Shown: positions 1 through 9,089, numbered from the stretch's first letter. The stretch: DNA of 64,000 nucleotides from Streptomyces spiramyceticus (GCF_028807635.1 NZ_JARBAX010000002.1:1863684-1927683), one strand, 5' to 3'. Program-made: numbers and translations. The notes: generated by a model not told the origin, from the sequence alone.

Positions 1-1314
1 TTCGACAACCTCTTGTACGAGGGGTTCGGTGTATTCGAATTCCACCGGCGGCAGGCTGCTGCGTGTGGTCGAACCACCTTCCTGCTTCCACCCCGTCTGC
101 ACCACCTGCTTCAGGAAGCTATAGACGGGCCGGGCGACAAGACCAGAGTCGATCTCGTCGTCGTAGGTGAATTCGGTACTGCGAACCACGCCCCCGTAGC
201 CGGGCTGCGCCGCCCGGCCCAGGCCCGCCGGCTGATCGGGGATGTGGTGCAGCATCAGCACCCGCTCACAGCGGCGGCAGGTACGCACCTCGAAACCCGA
301 GCGGTAGCTGGAGAAAGCATCGGGGCGGTAGATCCAGGACTTCTCCGGCTGGCCCGTCGGGTTGCCCTCGTCCAGCTCTCCGTAATCGAAGCGCACTTCG
401 AAGAACCAGTCGGCGTCGGTGTCCGACGGCGGATCAGGCAGGTCGCTCAGGTACCGGGGGCGCCGGCCCTCGGCATCCAGCAAGGGCCTGAGGTTTCCGT
501 ACAGCACCCGCTGCAGGTAGCGTTGCGCGGTGCGCCGCGAATCGGAGGCAAGGCCCCGGTTGCGCTGGTGGACCCGATCGAACGGATCGGCCTGGCCTGG
601 CCTGGGTTGGTAGGTGCCGTCCTCGTTCTTGTACAGATAGCGAATGCCGTTGCCCTTGTCATCGCGCGATTCGCAGATCAGCCATGAAAAGATGCGGCTG
701 GCGTCGAGCGGGTCGGCAATGCGCGAATTCGCGTCATAACCATAGAGGGTGAGGATGTTGTCCTTGGAGATCGAGCGCCAATGGACATCGCCGGGCGAGC
801 CGATCTTGCTCCAGCGCTCAATGCGCGCGAAGAGCCCTTCGATACGAGGACGATAGCGGTGGATGACGAACCCGGGCGCGGTCGTGTCGTCACGGAAGCG
901 CGTACCGTCGGCCCGGAGAACCGGCACCAGGTCTTCCGCCCCGGAAAGGATGAAGACATCGGAATCCACCGCGTCGAGATACTGCGGCAGGCCCTTCTCG
1001 CTCTTGCGCGTGATCGACGGCAGCGACAGGCTCCACCCGAAGCCGAACGGCCCGTTGCCGGCACCGGAGTCGTAAGACAGGGAGAACTGCGGCCCGAAGC
1101 CGGAACGCCCTGGGCTGGTAGCGATGGGCACCGACACCGAGCCCGTGCCGGTGACAGGGTTGGCGGCGAACTTCTCGCCGATGCCGCGGATGGCGCCGCC
1201 GCCCTTGGGCAGGGTCACAGAGGGCGCAGTAACCGCAAACGAAGCCTCGCCGCTTGCAGCCTTGGGCTGCCCGTCACGTTGAGCGCCGCGCAGGTTGGCC
1301 GGGCCGAGAGCCAT
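1..1314 (-). CDS. TcB/SpvB-type insecticidal toxin complex protein (3' end beyond window)
   Basis: An uninterrupted minus-strand frame of 438 codons starts at ATG 1314..1312, with an AGGAG-type ribosome site 13 bases upstream, and runs off the left edge. The N-terminus carries the SpvB/TcaC signature: LPKGGGAIRGIGEKF near residue 36, then VTGTGSVSVPIATSPGR, then LSYDSGAGNGPFGFGWSLSL. This is the family in which TcB-type proteins form half of the cocoon that encloses the toxic C-terminal domain of Tc toxins. The seen part covers the SpvB domain and the following beta-rich region. Full members exceed 1,400 residues, so most of the gene lies outside. Codon use looks less GC3-extreme than the neighbours, which suggests transfer (inference). 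A role in killing insects or other eukaryotes is known for the family, not shown here. Confidence 0.9.
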   Translation of the reverse strand, partial: MALGPANLRGAQRDGQPKAASGEASFAVTAPSVTLPKGGGAIRGIGEKFAANPVTGTGSVSVPIATSPGRSGFGPQFSLSYDSGAGNGPFGFGWSLSLPSITRKSEKGLPQYLDAVDSDVFILSGAEDLVPVLRADGTRFRDDTTAPGFVIHRYRPRIEGLFARIERWSKIGSPGDVHWRSISKDNILTLYGYDANSRIADPLDASRIFSWLICESRDDKGNGIRYLYKNEDGTYQPRPGQADPFDRVHQRNRGLASDSRRTAQRYLQRVLYGNLRPLLDAEGRRPRYLSDLPDPPSDTDADWFFEVRFDYGELDEGNPTGQPEKSWIYRPDAFSSYRSGFEVRTCRRCERVLMLHHIPDQPAGLGRAAQPGYGGVVRSTEFTYDDEIDSGLVARPVYSFLKQVVQTGWKQEGGSTTRSSLPPVEFEYTEPLVQEVVE

Positions 1315-1496
1315 GACGAGGTATCTCCTGTCAGGTGGCTTGGATCGCGCTACTTGAGGGTAGCCCGCGAAGCCCTCAACCACCCGGGTTCCACAGTTGA
1401 GGATCGTGTCTAGTACTCGAAAACGTGGGCTGAGCTGCGGAAACGCCGGTAGCCACGCCGGAGCGGCGTGTCACTAGGGGCGGGGATCGTGCCTGG

Positions 1497-2575
1497 TCAG
1501 CGGCCTGCGCTCAGGTCGATGATCTTCTTGGGCGGGGTGAGGTCCAGGGTGGTGTGGATGTCGCGCTGGGGCTTGGTGAGGTCGGTGGTCTGCCGGAAGG
1601 TGCCGGCGGGGCCGGTGTAGGTGACGGCGTGCAGGCGCTGGAGTTCGGTGCGCAGGCGGTTCCAGGTCTGGCCGGTGGAGGTCTCGGCGACGCGGATCAG
1701 TAGCAGGGCGAGCCAGCACAGCAGGACGTGGGCGCGGATGCGGTCCTCGCGGCGGTGGTAGACCGGGCGGAGGTCCAGCAGTTGCTTCATGTCCCTCCAG
1801 CCTCGTTCCACTTCGAGGAGCTGCTTGTATCCCAGGGCGATGTCCTCGGCGGACAGGTTCGGGTCCGAGGACCGCAGCAGGTACTTGCCGTCGAGTTTCT
1901 CCTCGGTGGCGATCTTCTTCTTGTCGATCCTGAGCAAGCAGCCGGGCGTGGTCCGCAGGAAGCGCTTGAGGCCGGGCTTGGTCGACAACTGCCCTGCCAG
2001 GTGGGCGCGCTCAGCCGTCTTCAGCTTGTCGGTGTCGGCGATGGCCTGTTCGAGCTGGGCCACCAGACGCGCACGGATGGCCGCGTCGCGTGTGGCCTGC
2101 TCGGGGTTGAAGCAGATCACGAACCGGTCGTCGGTACCGATGTTGACTTCCTTGACCTGCATGTTGTCGCGGACTGTCGCGTAGCGGCCGGGGCGGGTCA
2201 GTGCAGCCTTGACCTCCTTCGAGCCGGAGCGGAGCTTCTCGCCGATGATGTAGCCGCCGCCTCCTCGCATCAGCGCGCGGCGGTTGGCCGCGGAGGTGAA
2301 GCCGCGGTCGGCGACGCAGACCACGCGGGAGAGCGACTACTCGCGCAGGTCCTTCTTCGCCTGGATCAGGTCGCTGTCGGCGATGCTGCCGGGCCAAGAC
2401 CAAACGCGCACCGGGATGCCGTCGCGCGTGACGGCCATGCCGACCACGACCTGGGGCAGGTCGTCGCGGGAGTCCTTGGACTTGCCGTGGGTGCGGAAGC
2501 CCTTGCCTCGCGGGCGCCGTCGCGGGGTGTGCCTGTCACGCGCCACGCGCTGGGCCTGGAGGTTAGTGCGCTGCT
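1497..2575 (-). pseudogene. IS1634-like (IS4-group) transposase remnant
   Basis: The minus frame encodes a DDE transposase of the IS1634 type. The first acidic block is in VVVGMAVTRDGIPVRVWSWPG...D, the second in VADRGF, and the catalytic Glu in YKQLLEVERGWRDMKQLL. A TAG at 2339..2337 stands where relatives have Trp (DLRE-stop-SLSRVV), in the same frame on both sides. The first roughly 100-150 residues are missing: similarity begins near 2,575 and the DNA beyond belongs to the gpsA upstream region. The element is therefore dead unless the stop is a sequencing error. The 3' end is intact (stop 1499..1497). No terminal inverted repeats could be recognised. Confidence 0.82.
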
Positions 2576-2739
2576 GGGAGTCCGGAGGGCGTGAGGCCCG
2601 AGCGATCGGCTGACACAGCGTGGGCGAGCTATCGCGAACGTGTTGCGCAAGGCACACCAGGTGCTGCCCACTCTGCCGGGCCCTGTGCGGCCGATACGAT
2701 GCCCCGGCCCGGCCACCATCCCGACGAGAGGACCACGCC

Positions 2740-3753
2740 GTGACCCAGCACGATTCCGCCCGCGCGGCGGTGTTCTCTGCCGGGTCTTGGGGCACTGCCG
2801 TCGCCAAGATCCTGGCCGACGCCGGCACCAGCGTCATCGTGCACGCCCGCCGCGGCGAGATCGCCGTCGCGATCAACACGCAGCACCGCAACCCCGGCTA
2901 CTTCCCGGACATTGCACTGCCCGCCGCCCTGACCGCGACGACCGACCCGGCCGCCGCACTCGCCGGCGCGGACTTCCTGGTGCTGTCCATCCCCGCCCAG
3001 ACCCTGCGGACCAACCTCGCCACGTGGGCGCCGCACATCGGAGACGACACCGTGATCGTGTCCCTGATGAAAGGCATCGAGCAGAGCAGCCACCTACGGG
3101 CCAGCCAGATCATCACCGAGATGACCGGCGTGAGCGCGGACCGGGTCGCGGTGCTGTCCGGCCCAAACCTGGCGCGCGAGATCATGAACGGCCAGCCCGC
3201 CGCGGCCACCATCGCCTGCCCCGACGAGGACGCCGCCCGCCGCTTCCAAAAGGCGTGCCACACCGGCTACTTCCGCCCCTACACGTCCGCCGACGTGGCT
3301 GGCTGCGAGCTGGGCGGCGCGGTGAAGAACGTCATCGCCCTCGCGGTCGGCATCGCCTCCGGCATGGGACTTGGCCACAACGCACAGGCCATGCTCATCA
3401 CCCGCGGCCTGGCGGAGACCACCCGACTGGCGGTGGCCATGGGAGCCCACCCGGCCACCCTCGCCGGACTTGCCGGCCTGGGCGACCTGGTGGCCACCTG
3501 CTCCTCCCCGCTGTCGCGAAATCGCACTTTTGGCACCCTCCTCGGCCGAGGGCTGAGCGTTGAGGAGGCAACGGCCGCCACCCGGCAGACCACCGAGGGC
3601 GTCAAGTCCGCCGAAGCGATCCTCGCCCTGGCCCACGCCCACGACGTCGAGATGCCGATCACCGACGTGATCTCCGCCCTGCTGAACGGAAAGGTCACCC
3701 TCGACCAGGCCACGGCCGCGTTGATGCACCGGCCCCCCAAGCCCGAGCGCTGA
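2740..3753 (+). CDS. gpsA: NAD(P)-dependent glycerol-3-phosphate dehydrogenase (accessory copy)
   Basis: Cytoplasmic enzyme interconverting dihydroxyacetone phosphate and sn-glycerol-3-phosphate, the phospholipid backbone precursor. The GTG start at 2740 is preferred over upstream in-frame ATGs because GAGAGG lies about 9 bases ahead, giving 337 residues, normal for the family. The N-terminal Rossmann motif reads FSAGSWGTA; relatives usually have GAGSWGTA, so the first Gly is Ser. LSGPNLAREI, ELGGAVKNVIALAVGIA (with the catalytic Lys), GLGDLVATCSSPLSRNR and EGVKSAEA are all family hallmarks. It sits alone between IS remnants and has no leaD or ddl neighbour, so it is probably a second, transferred copy rather than the core gene. 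Confidence 0.93.
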   Translation: MTQHDSARAAVFSAGSWGTAVAKILADAGTSVIVHARRGEIAVAINTQHRNPGYFPDIALPAALTATTDPAAALAGADFLVLSIPAQTLRTNLATWAPHIGDDTVIVSLMKGIEQSSHLRASQIITEMTGVSADRVAVLSGPNLAREIMNGQPAAATIACPDEDAARRFQKACHTGYFRPYTSADVAGCELGGAVKNVIALAVGIASGMGLGHNAQAMLITRGLAETTRLAVAMGAHPATLAGLAGLGDLVATCSSPLSRNRTFGTLLGRGLSVEEATAATRQTTEGVKSAEAILALAHAHDVEMPITDVISALLNGKVTLDQATAALMHRPPKPER

Positions 3754-3868
3754 CCCTGGCGTCCCAGAGGCCACACCGCGTACGGCTATCCCTGCTCAGC
3801 CGTCTGTTCGAACAGCGCCGCGCTTCACGCCCTGGACTCGCCAGGAGCTCGGCGTCGCCGCCCGGCGT

Positions 3869-4093
3869 TCAACGGCGTTGCCGGGGTCCGCGCGGGCGGA
3901 GGGGCGTGACGGCGGCCGAGTCGTCCCTGTCGAGCTGCTGCCGGAGGGCTTGGTTGTCGTGGAAGAGGGCGGCGATCGCGATGTGGGCGGCCTTAAGCTT
4001 GTTCTCCAGGAGCGTGCATTCCTGGGTCTTCGCCGTCAGGCGCTTCTTGAGATCGGCGATGGCCGTATCGCGTTTGGCCTCACCGGGGGTGAC
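3869..4093 (-). pseudogene. C-terminal fragment of a DUF6262-like coiled-coil protein
   Basis: In this minus frame, which ends at TGA 3871..3869, the peptide contains DTAIADLKKRLTAKTQE, KLKAAHIAIAALFHDNQALR and QQLDRD, a heptad-rich tail. It resembles the C-terminus of DUF6262 (TnpC-like) proteins that accompany Tn554-type integrases; a longer member is at 9,396. The N-terminal half is absent and the frame merges directly with the MFS remnant. I infer debris of an integrase locus. Confidence 0.5.
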
Positions 4094-4835
4094 CCTGCCA
4101 GCGCGGGTCCGGCGAGCGGGTGCACGGCGAGTGTTCCGGCGAGCGCGGTGCCTGCGGACTGGCCGACACCGATGGACACGATCAGCCAGGCGTACGCCTC
4201 GGTGCTGCGGGCGGCGGGGGAGAGGCAGTCCACGGCCATGAAGCCGCAGGTACGATCAGGGTGAGGAACAGGCCGGGCACCGCGACCGCGGCCGTTGCCG
4301 CATACGGTCCGGGCAGGGCGAGCAGCGGCAGCCATCCGGCAAGGAACCCGAGGGCGCTGTCGAGGAGTTGGCCGGCGTTCGAGCCGGGCCAGGTACGGCG
4401 CCCGTAGATCAGTCCGCCGAGGAAGCTGCCGGTGGAGAACGCTGCGGGCAGCAATCCGGACAGCAGGTCCATCTCGTGCTTGTCGGCCATGGTGACCGCC
4501 CAGACGTTCATGCCGCCGATCGCGAAGCAGACGCCGGCGAGCGCCACGAAGAGCAGGACAAGCCCTGCGCTCAGCAGACGGCCGGTGGCATCACCGTGGT
4601 CGGCGGGTGCGGGCCGCCAGGTACGGGAGGGCGGCGTGGTGAGGACCACGACGGTGCTGAAGAGCCCGAGCGCGGCGGTCACGACGATCGCGGTGGCGGG
4701 GCCGTGGGCAGAGGCGTGGGCGGCCACGAGCACGAGGCCAGCGATGTAGAGCAGGCCCTGCGTGCCGGTGTCGAGGGCGACCCGCCGCTGGCCCGGGTCG
4801 GGGAGAACGGAAGGCCACAGGGCCCGCAGTCCTGC
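4094..4835 (-). pseudogene. MFS transporter remnant, N-terminus lost
   Basis: Minus-strand hydrophobic segments typical of 12-TM MFS exporters. The frame containing GLLYIAGLVLVAAHASAHGP and LLSAGLVLLFVALAGVCFAI continues to about 4,260. There it shifts to the frame containing STEAYAWLIVSIGVGQSAGT and ALAGTLAVHPLAGPALAG, the last helices of the family. About 200 N-terminal residues are missing: coding similarity stops near 4,835, exactly where the IS110-family element begins. The IS, or a deletion anchored on it, probably removed the promoter half. The frameshift alone could be a sequence error; the truncation is not. Confidence 0.72.
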
Positions 4836-4849
4836 TTCCGTCCCTAATA

Positions 4850-5071
4850 GGACCTACCGAGGCTCCATCCGGCAGACTCGGTGCCTGGTAGCCGCCGGCA
4901 GGTGAGCACTCTTTGTTCCCTGGACACCGAGTCCTGTTGACAGATCGAGCCCCTGCCGGTCGGCCAGGAGCGAAATCGCTGATGGGATGTCGTGCCCGCC
5001 CGGTTGCGGCGTGAGCACAGCCTTATTAGGTCGCTGATGGTTCTCCTGCGGGCTACTGCCGATCGAGGTCG
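4850..5071 (+). ncRNA. Putative IS110 bridge-RNA region (left end)
   Basis: This 220-base non-coding segment lies between the inferred left end and the transposase start. In IS110-group elements with the catalytic domain first, the left-end non-coding region encodes the structured bridge RNA that guides recombination through separate donor- and target-binding loops. Position and length fit. I did not fold it, so the call rests on family knowledge. Confidence 0.4.
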
Positions 5072-6299
5072 ATGACGGAGGACGAGTTGCTGTTCGTTGG
5101 GGATGACTGGGCCCAGGACCACCACGACGTCGAGTTGATGGACGCCGCGGGCTGTCGGCTGTCCAAGGCTCGGCTGCCGGAGGGCGTGGCGGGAATCGAA
5201 CGGTTGCACGCGATGATCGGTGCGGAGCTCGGCGAAGACAGCAATGCCGAGGTCGTGATCGGGATCGAGACCGATCGGGGCCCGTGGGTGCAGGCGCTGA
5301 TCGCCGCTGGCTACACGGTGTACGCGGTCAATCCACTGCAGGCCTCCCGGTACCGGGAACGCCTGGCGGTATCGGGGGCCAAGAGTGACCCGGCCGATGC
5401 GCACATGCTCGCTGACATGGTGCGTACCGATTCCCACCAGCTCCGCCCGGGGACAGCGCCGACGCCGAAGCGGTCAAGGTTGTGACGCGTGCCCATAAGA
5501 CCCTGATCTGGGAACGCACCCGCACCACGCAGCGGCTGCGGCATGCCCTGCTCGACTACTTCCCCGCCGCCCTGAAGGCGTTCGACGACCTGGACGCCCC
5601 AGACACCCTTGAACTACTGGCCAAGGCACCTGATCCGGTGGCCGCGGCGAAGCTGACGGCCACACAGATCGGCGCGGCCCTCAAGCGTGCCCGCCGACGC
5701 AACATCCCCGACAAGACCTCCAAGATCCAAGCCGTACTGCGCGCCAAGCACCTGAGTCAGCCCCCCCCGCTGTGACTGCGGCCTACGCTGTCTCCGTACG
5801 CGCGCTCGTCGCGATGCTGGTCACTCTGAACGAGCAGGTCGAGTTCCTGCGCGGGCAGGTCGAGGCTCATTTTGGCCGGCATCCAGACGCTGAGATCATC
5901 CGCTCCCAGCCCGGACTGGGAGCGATACTCAGCGCCCGGGTACTCGCGGAATTCGGCGACGATCCTCACCGTTACGCCAGCGCCAAGGCCCGCAAGAACT
6001 ACGCGGGCACCAGCCCGATCACCCGCGCCTCCGGTAAGAAGAAGGTCGTGATTGCGCGGTTCGTTCGCAACGACCGGCTCATCGATGCCCTGATTGCCCA
6101 GGCCTTCTCCGCGCTGCGGGTCTCCTCCGGCGCCAGGGCCTACTACGAGCAGCAACGCGCCCGCGGCATCGAATTCAACGCCGCCCTGCGCCAACTCGCC
6201 AACCGGCTCGTTGGCATCCTGCACGGCTGCCTGAAAACCGGCACACCGTATGACGAGGCGACAGCTTGGTCCCACCGAGCCCACGCACTCGCCGCTTGA
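5072..6299 (+). CDS. IS110-family transposase (two apparent frameshifts)
   Basis: DEDD-type transposase acting on the IS ends with the bridge RNA. The N-terminal RuvC-like part starts LFVGDDWAQDHHDVELM and carries VVIGIETDRGPWVQAL and SGAKSDPADAHMLADMVR. The C-terminal Transposase_20 part has IIRSQPGLGAILSARVLAEF and KNYAGTSPITRASGKKK. A shift near 5,455 separates QLRP from DAEAVKVVTRAHKTLIWERT. A second, in an eight-C run near 5,765, separates LSQPPP from VTAAYAVSVRALVAML. Correcting both gives about 408 residues, normal for the family. Homopolymer location of the second shift favours a sequence error or a recent lesion. It is inserted in the MFS remnant. Confidence 0.85.
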
Positions 6300-6374
6300 C
6301 ACTCCAGCTCAGCTGAGACCGCGTCCACCGCCAGCACTAAAATAGCTCGTCGCGGGCACCAGGGATTCGGCAGG

Positions 6375-6896
6375 ATGTCGAGCATGGATCGGGTGTTCGC
6401 AATCGCGTGGCAGTACGTCGTCGGTCTTGTCTCGCCCGAGGATCTGCCGATGGACGCGGCTCAGTTGCTGGCCGTCGGCTTGGATTCTCCCGCACTGCGT
6501 GACCTGGCGGGACGTTCCCGACGCGACGACACCGCCGAGATCAGAGGACTGTTCCGGCAAGCCGTAGGCGAGCTCGGCACTGCCATCCCCGACGAGGAGA
6601 CCGCCGAACGCTGCCTTCTCCATTACCTGGCAGGCCAACTGGCGGCCGGCGCCATGACGCCCGGAGAGGTGGCAGCCAGAGTCTGGCAGGGCCTGACAGC
6701 AGCGCAAACCGGTCCCGAACGCGCGTTACTTCAGGCTGTGGGCGACGAGTACCACGTCGACTTCATCTCGGGCGAGCAACCTGACGCCTTCCACGCTTGG
6801 GAGACCGCGCTCCGCTCGGCAGCGGAGCGGCTCAACCAGACAACCTCCGCCGAGGTCAGCGCCCTCCACGAAAGATCACGCTCGGCAGCAGGCTGA
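6375..6896 (+). CDS. Hypothetical protein, 173 aa
   Basis: I do not recognise this family. The product is soluble, acidic and helix-rich, with blocks LPMDAAQLLAVGLDSPALRDLAG and AERCLLHYLAGQLAAGAMTPGEVAARVWQ; it has no signal peptide or membrane segment. The start at 6375 lies 9 bases ahead of a second in-frame Met (6384). Codon use is normal for the window. It is followed directly by a terminator-like hairpin (6910-6943). It resembles small Streptomyces cytosolic proteins of unknown role. Confidence 0.6.
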   Translation: MSSMDRVFAIAWQYVVGLVSPEDLPMDAAQLLAVGLDSPALRDLAGRSRRDDTAEIRGLFRQAVGELGTAIPDEETAERCLLHYLAGQLAAGAMTPGEVAARVWQGLTAAQTGPERALLQAVGDEYHVDFISGEQPDAFHAWETALRSAAERLNQTTSAEVSALHERSRSAAG

Positions 6897-6909
6897 CCAC
6901 AGCCAAGAC

Positions 6910-6943
6910 GGCGGGACCCGTTCCCGGACCGCCTGGTCCCGCC
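6910..6943 (+). terminator. Terminator-like hairpin after the 173-aa gene
   Basis: Perfect 9-base arms GGCGGGACC (6910-6918) and GGTCCCGCC (6935-6943) with a 16-base loop, 14 bases past the stop. There is no U-run, as is common in Streptomyces. Confidence 0.55.
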
Positions 6944-6948
6944 GGCCC

Positions 6949-6979
6949 CACGCACTCGCTGTTTGACAGGCCAGCTCAT
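6949..6979 (+). repeat. Second copy of the IS110 right-end sequence
   Basis: 27 of 31 bases match 6281-6311, including CCACGCACTCGC and TTGACA followed by CCAGCTCA. Translated, it preserves the transposase C-terminal AHALA and stop. It is a scar of another copy of the same IS, or of recombination between copies. Confidence 0.6.
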
Positions 6980-7049
6980 GGGAAGTCTGCCAAGTCGATG
7001 TGTTCGTTTCCGACCGGTGACTGGTGGAGGCAACCGGCTTGGGTTGCCC

Positions 7050-7440
7050 GTGAGCTGGGGGTCCCTTCGTACTTCGAGTTCTACCGCTCGCCGGACGCCC
7101 CCGACGGTGTCGGGCTGCACCACGGCCGGCCCAACCGGCTGGCGCTGCGCACCTTTTCGAAGGCGTACGGGCTGGCCGGGCTGCGCGTGGAGGCGGAACT
7201 CTTCGAGCGGGTGGAACGGATCGTCGCGGAGCGGGGGCGGACCCGCGAGGCGCTCCTCGGACTCGGCTGGGATGTGCTGCCCAGTGAGACCAACTTCCTG
7301 TGGCTGCCGACGGGAGCGATGCCTCGGCGTCGGTGGCTCAGGAGTGGGAACGGCGCGGTCTGCTGGTCCGAGCCTTCCCGGGCAGCGGCCTGCGGGTGAC
7401 CGTGGGCAGCCCCAAGGCGAACGACCTGCTGATCGCGGCA
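7050..7440 (+). pseudogene. Histidinol-phosphate aminotransferase-like remnant
   Basis: Plus-strand pieces of a fold-type I PLP aminotransferase of the HisC group: NRLALRTFSKAYGLAGLRV (SK-A with the PLP Lys), then FERVERIVAERGRTREALLG, then LGWDVLPSETNFLWLPTGA. After a frameshift near 7,320 come AQEWERRGLLVRAFPGSGL and RVTVGSPKANDLL. Both ends of the ordinary gene are missing at the front, and an internal segment of roughly 50 residues is deleted between GLAGLRV and EAELFERV. The combination of deletions and shift means it cannot make an enzyme. Confidence 0.75.
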
Positions 7441-7564
7441 GCCCCTTTGCCTGTTCTCGCGTATATGTGCATCGCAGTCAACTGTGCGCCGTCCTCCTTC
7501 TCGCCGCGAAGGATACCCGAGTGCCTTCCGGCAGAGCAGCAGCGCCAGGTAGGCGGTACGCCGG

Positions 7565-7846
7565 TCAGGTCTCGATCACTGCATCGCAGTCGGGGCAGAT
7601 CACGGATGCATACTCCGTGGGGTACCAGGGCGCCCCAGAGTGCTCGGAGAGCTTCCAGTCGGCCGTCTCCATGGCGAAGGTGTCCTTGCCGCAGAGAGTC
7701 CGCGGTCCGGTCGTGGCGGGTGCTCCTGGGGCGGAGGGCGCCGCGTGCACCCTGCGGACGGGCCGTTCCGCACCAGCCGGTGTCCGCAGGGAAGAGCGCG
7801 TGGCCATCGGCTTGTCGAGCTCGTACACGACGACGATGTCGCTCAT
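7565..7846 (-). CDS. Small hypothetical protein with C-terminal zinc-type cysteines
   Basis: 93 residues starting MSDIVVVYELDKPMATRSSL. It carries LCGKDTFAMETADWKLSEHS and ends ICPDCDAVIET. One isolated Cys and a CPDC pair suggest a metal site. The family is not recognised by function. It stands alone, 54 bases from the convergently placed end of the yceI-like gene on the same strand. Confidence 0.6.
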   Translation of the reverse strand: MSDIVVVYELDKPMATRSSLRTPAGAERPVRRVHAAPSAPGAPATTGPRTLCGKDTFAMETADWKLSEHSGAPWYPTEYASVICPDCDAVIET

Positions 7847-7900
7847 GCCTCCACAGTAGCCCGCCGCGCGGCCGTCCCGCCCGCAGCCTCGATCCGGTGC

Positions 7901-8626
7901 TCATCCAGCCTCGTCCACCGGTTCGAGCCCGGTCACATCGAACTCCACCCTGATCTCGTCGGCCAGCCGCAACGCACCCAGGAACGCGGTGTAGGGCTTG
8001 ATTCCCCAGGTGGATTGAGTGACGGTCGCCCAGCCGTGCAACAGCCTGTCGTCATTGCTCTTCCCGTGCACCGTCACCGGGTGGATCCGGGCCTTGATGG
8101 TGAGCTCGCCGGTGATCTCGAAGGACTGCGGAGTTCCCGTGATACGGGTGGAACGGAAGGTGATCGTGGGGTGCTCTGCGGTGTGCAGCAGAGCACTGCC
8201 CTCGAGAGTCCGTTTGATTTCGGCCCGGTCGGCATCGGTGAGCGCCTTCAGCCCGCCCGTTCCCTCCCGGACCTCCAACGAGCCTGTCTCGACCGTCACA
8301 CTCACCGACGACCCATCGGGGTCGGCGACGGCCACCACCGCCTCCCCGGACCATCGGGTGGCCTCGATCGTGAGGTCGTGCCCTGCCCTGCGGCCCAGCC
8401 CGGCGCGGCTGGTCCTGATCAAGAGGCGGCCGGTCGACGGCCCGAGCCGGTACGTTCCGTCTGCCAGCGTCACAGTGCCGAAGGTACGGGCGGATACGGC
8501 CGTCGCTGGCGAAGCAGTCCGGTCGGCGTGTCCCTCGTATGTCCAGTTGGCACCGCGCCGCAGCAGGGCCGGATGCCCAGGTCGCGGCCACTGCCCGCCC
8601 GTCCGACCTCTCATCAGCGTCTGCAA
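7901..8626 (-). CDS. YceI-like domain protein
   Basis: The core from about residue 50 has YceI features: YRLGPSTGRLLIRTSRAGLG, RRAGHDLTIEATRW, ITGTPQSFEITGELTIK and VTVHGKSNDDRLLHGWATVT. YceI proteins form an extended lipocalin-like barrel that binds isoprenoid or fatty lipids. There is no clear signal peptide, which is usual for actinobacterial cytosolic members. Two start Mets (8626 and 8611) are possible; the first 40 residues are low-confidence. It is transcribed just ahead of the 93-aa gene on the same strand. Confidence 0.78.
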   Translation of the reverse strand: MQTLMRGRTGGQWPRPGHPALLRRGANWTYEGHADRTASPATAVSARTFGTVTLADGTYRLGPSTGRLLIRTSRAGLGRRAGHDLTIEATRWSGEAVVAVADPDGSSVSVTVETGSLEVREGTGGLKALTDADRAEIKRTLEGSALLHTAEHPTITFRSTRITGTPQSFEITGELTIKARIHPVTVHGKSNDDRLLHGWATVTQSTWGIKPYTAFLGALRLADEIRVEFDVTGLEPVDEAG

Positions 8627-8639
8627 CGGCGCCTCTCGG

Positions 8640-9028
8640 GCCCAGTGACACCCCCCAGGTCATCGGTTCCAATGCCGTTGCTTTAGCGGTCGTTCCCACC
8701 GGTGGTGCAGGGTGACGACGACGGGTGGACGGTGGCGGCTGCTGGGTTCGCCGGGAGCCTTGCTGCCGTAGCCGGTGATACATGACGGGATCTTGCGGGG
8801 GCGGTCACGGGGCCGGCGGCGAGGCAGGAGACTGTGGCCGATCTCGGCGAGTCAGGGGTGCCGGTCGCGTCTGCGGGCCGAGGGGGGAAAGCCACACAGT
8901 CGGCGCGCGGTTAGCCTTTGTCGTCGAGGCAGCGGACGCGCGTGAGACCGAGGCTTATGAGGGATTTGGTGGATTCGGCGAAGTGCTCGAAAACCGTGTG
9001 GGCCAGCCATAGAGTCGCAGGTCACGGA
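8640..9028. other. No confident gene; possible transposase tails
   Basis: Two short minus-strand peptides end cleanly in stops: one ending HHRWERPLKQRHWNR near 8,655 and one ending SLISLGLTRVRCLDDKG near 8,920. They look like C-termini of lost genes, perhaps transposases, but I cannot assign them. Confidence 0.25.
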
Positions 9029-9059
9029 GTCTGCTCCCCGCGCATGCGGGGATGGTCCC
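9029..9059 (+). CRISPR. Orphan type I-E CRISPR-like repeat (single unit)
   Basis: The 31 bases have the CTCCCCGCGC-AT-GCGGGGA core of actinobacterial type I-E repeats: a 7-base stem either side of a short loop, then TGGTCCC. I looked for a second copy at spacer distance (about 32 bases) on both sides and found none, and there are no cas genes in the window. It is a relic or transplanted unit, not an array. Confidence 0.6.
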
Positions 9060-9089
9060 AAGCAGCGGGGGCACCAAATGTGTCGGCGA

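Larger units (their letters stand above)
4846..6311 (+). mobile_element. IS110-family insertion sequence
   Basis: The element consists of about 225 bases of non-coding left end, a transposase gene, and a short right end finishing near the stop codon. The ends are approximate: the left is set by the loss of MFS similarity, the right by a 31-base segment (6281-6311) that recurs at 6949-6979. IS110 elements lack terminal inverted repeats, so none is expected and none is seen. Confidence 0.72.

Noticed and set aside
13..687. Long plus-strand frame over the left edge
   Set aside because: It is the antisense of the TcB/SpvB gene, whose minus frame has clear family motifs and a ribosome site.
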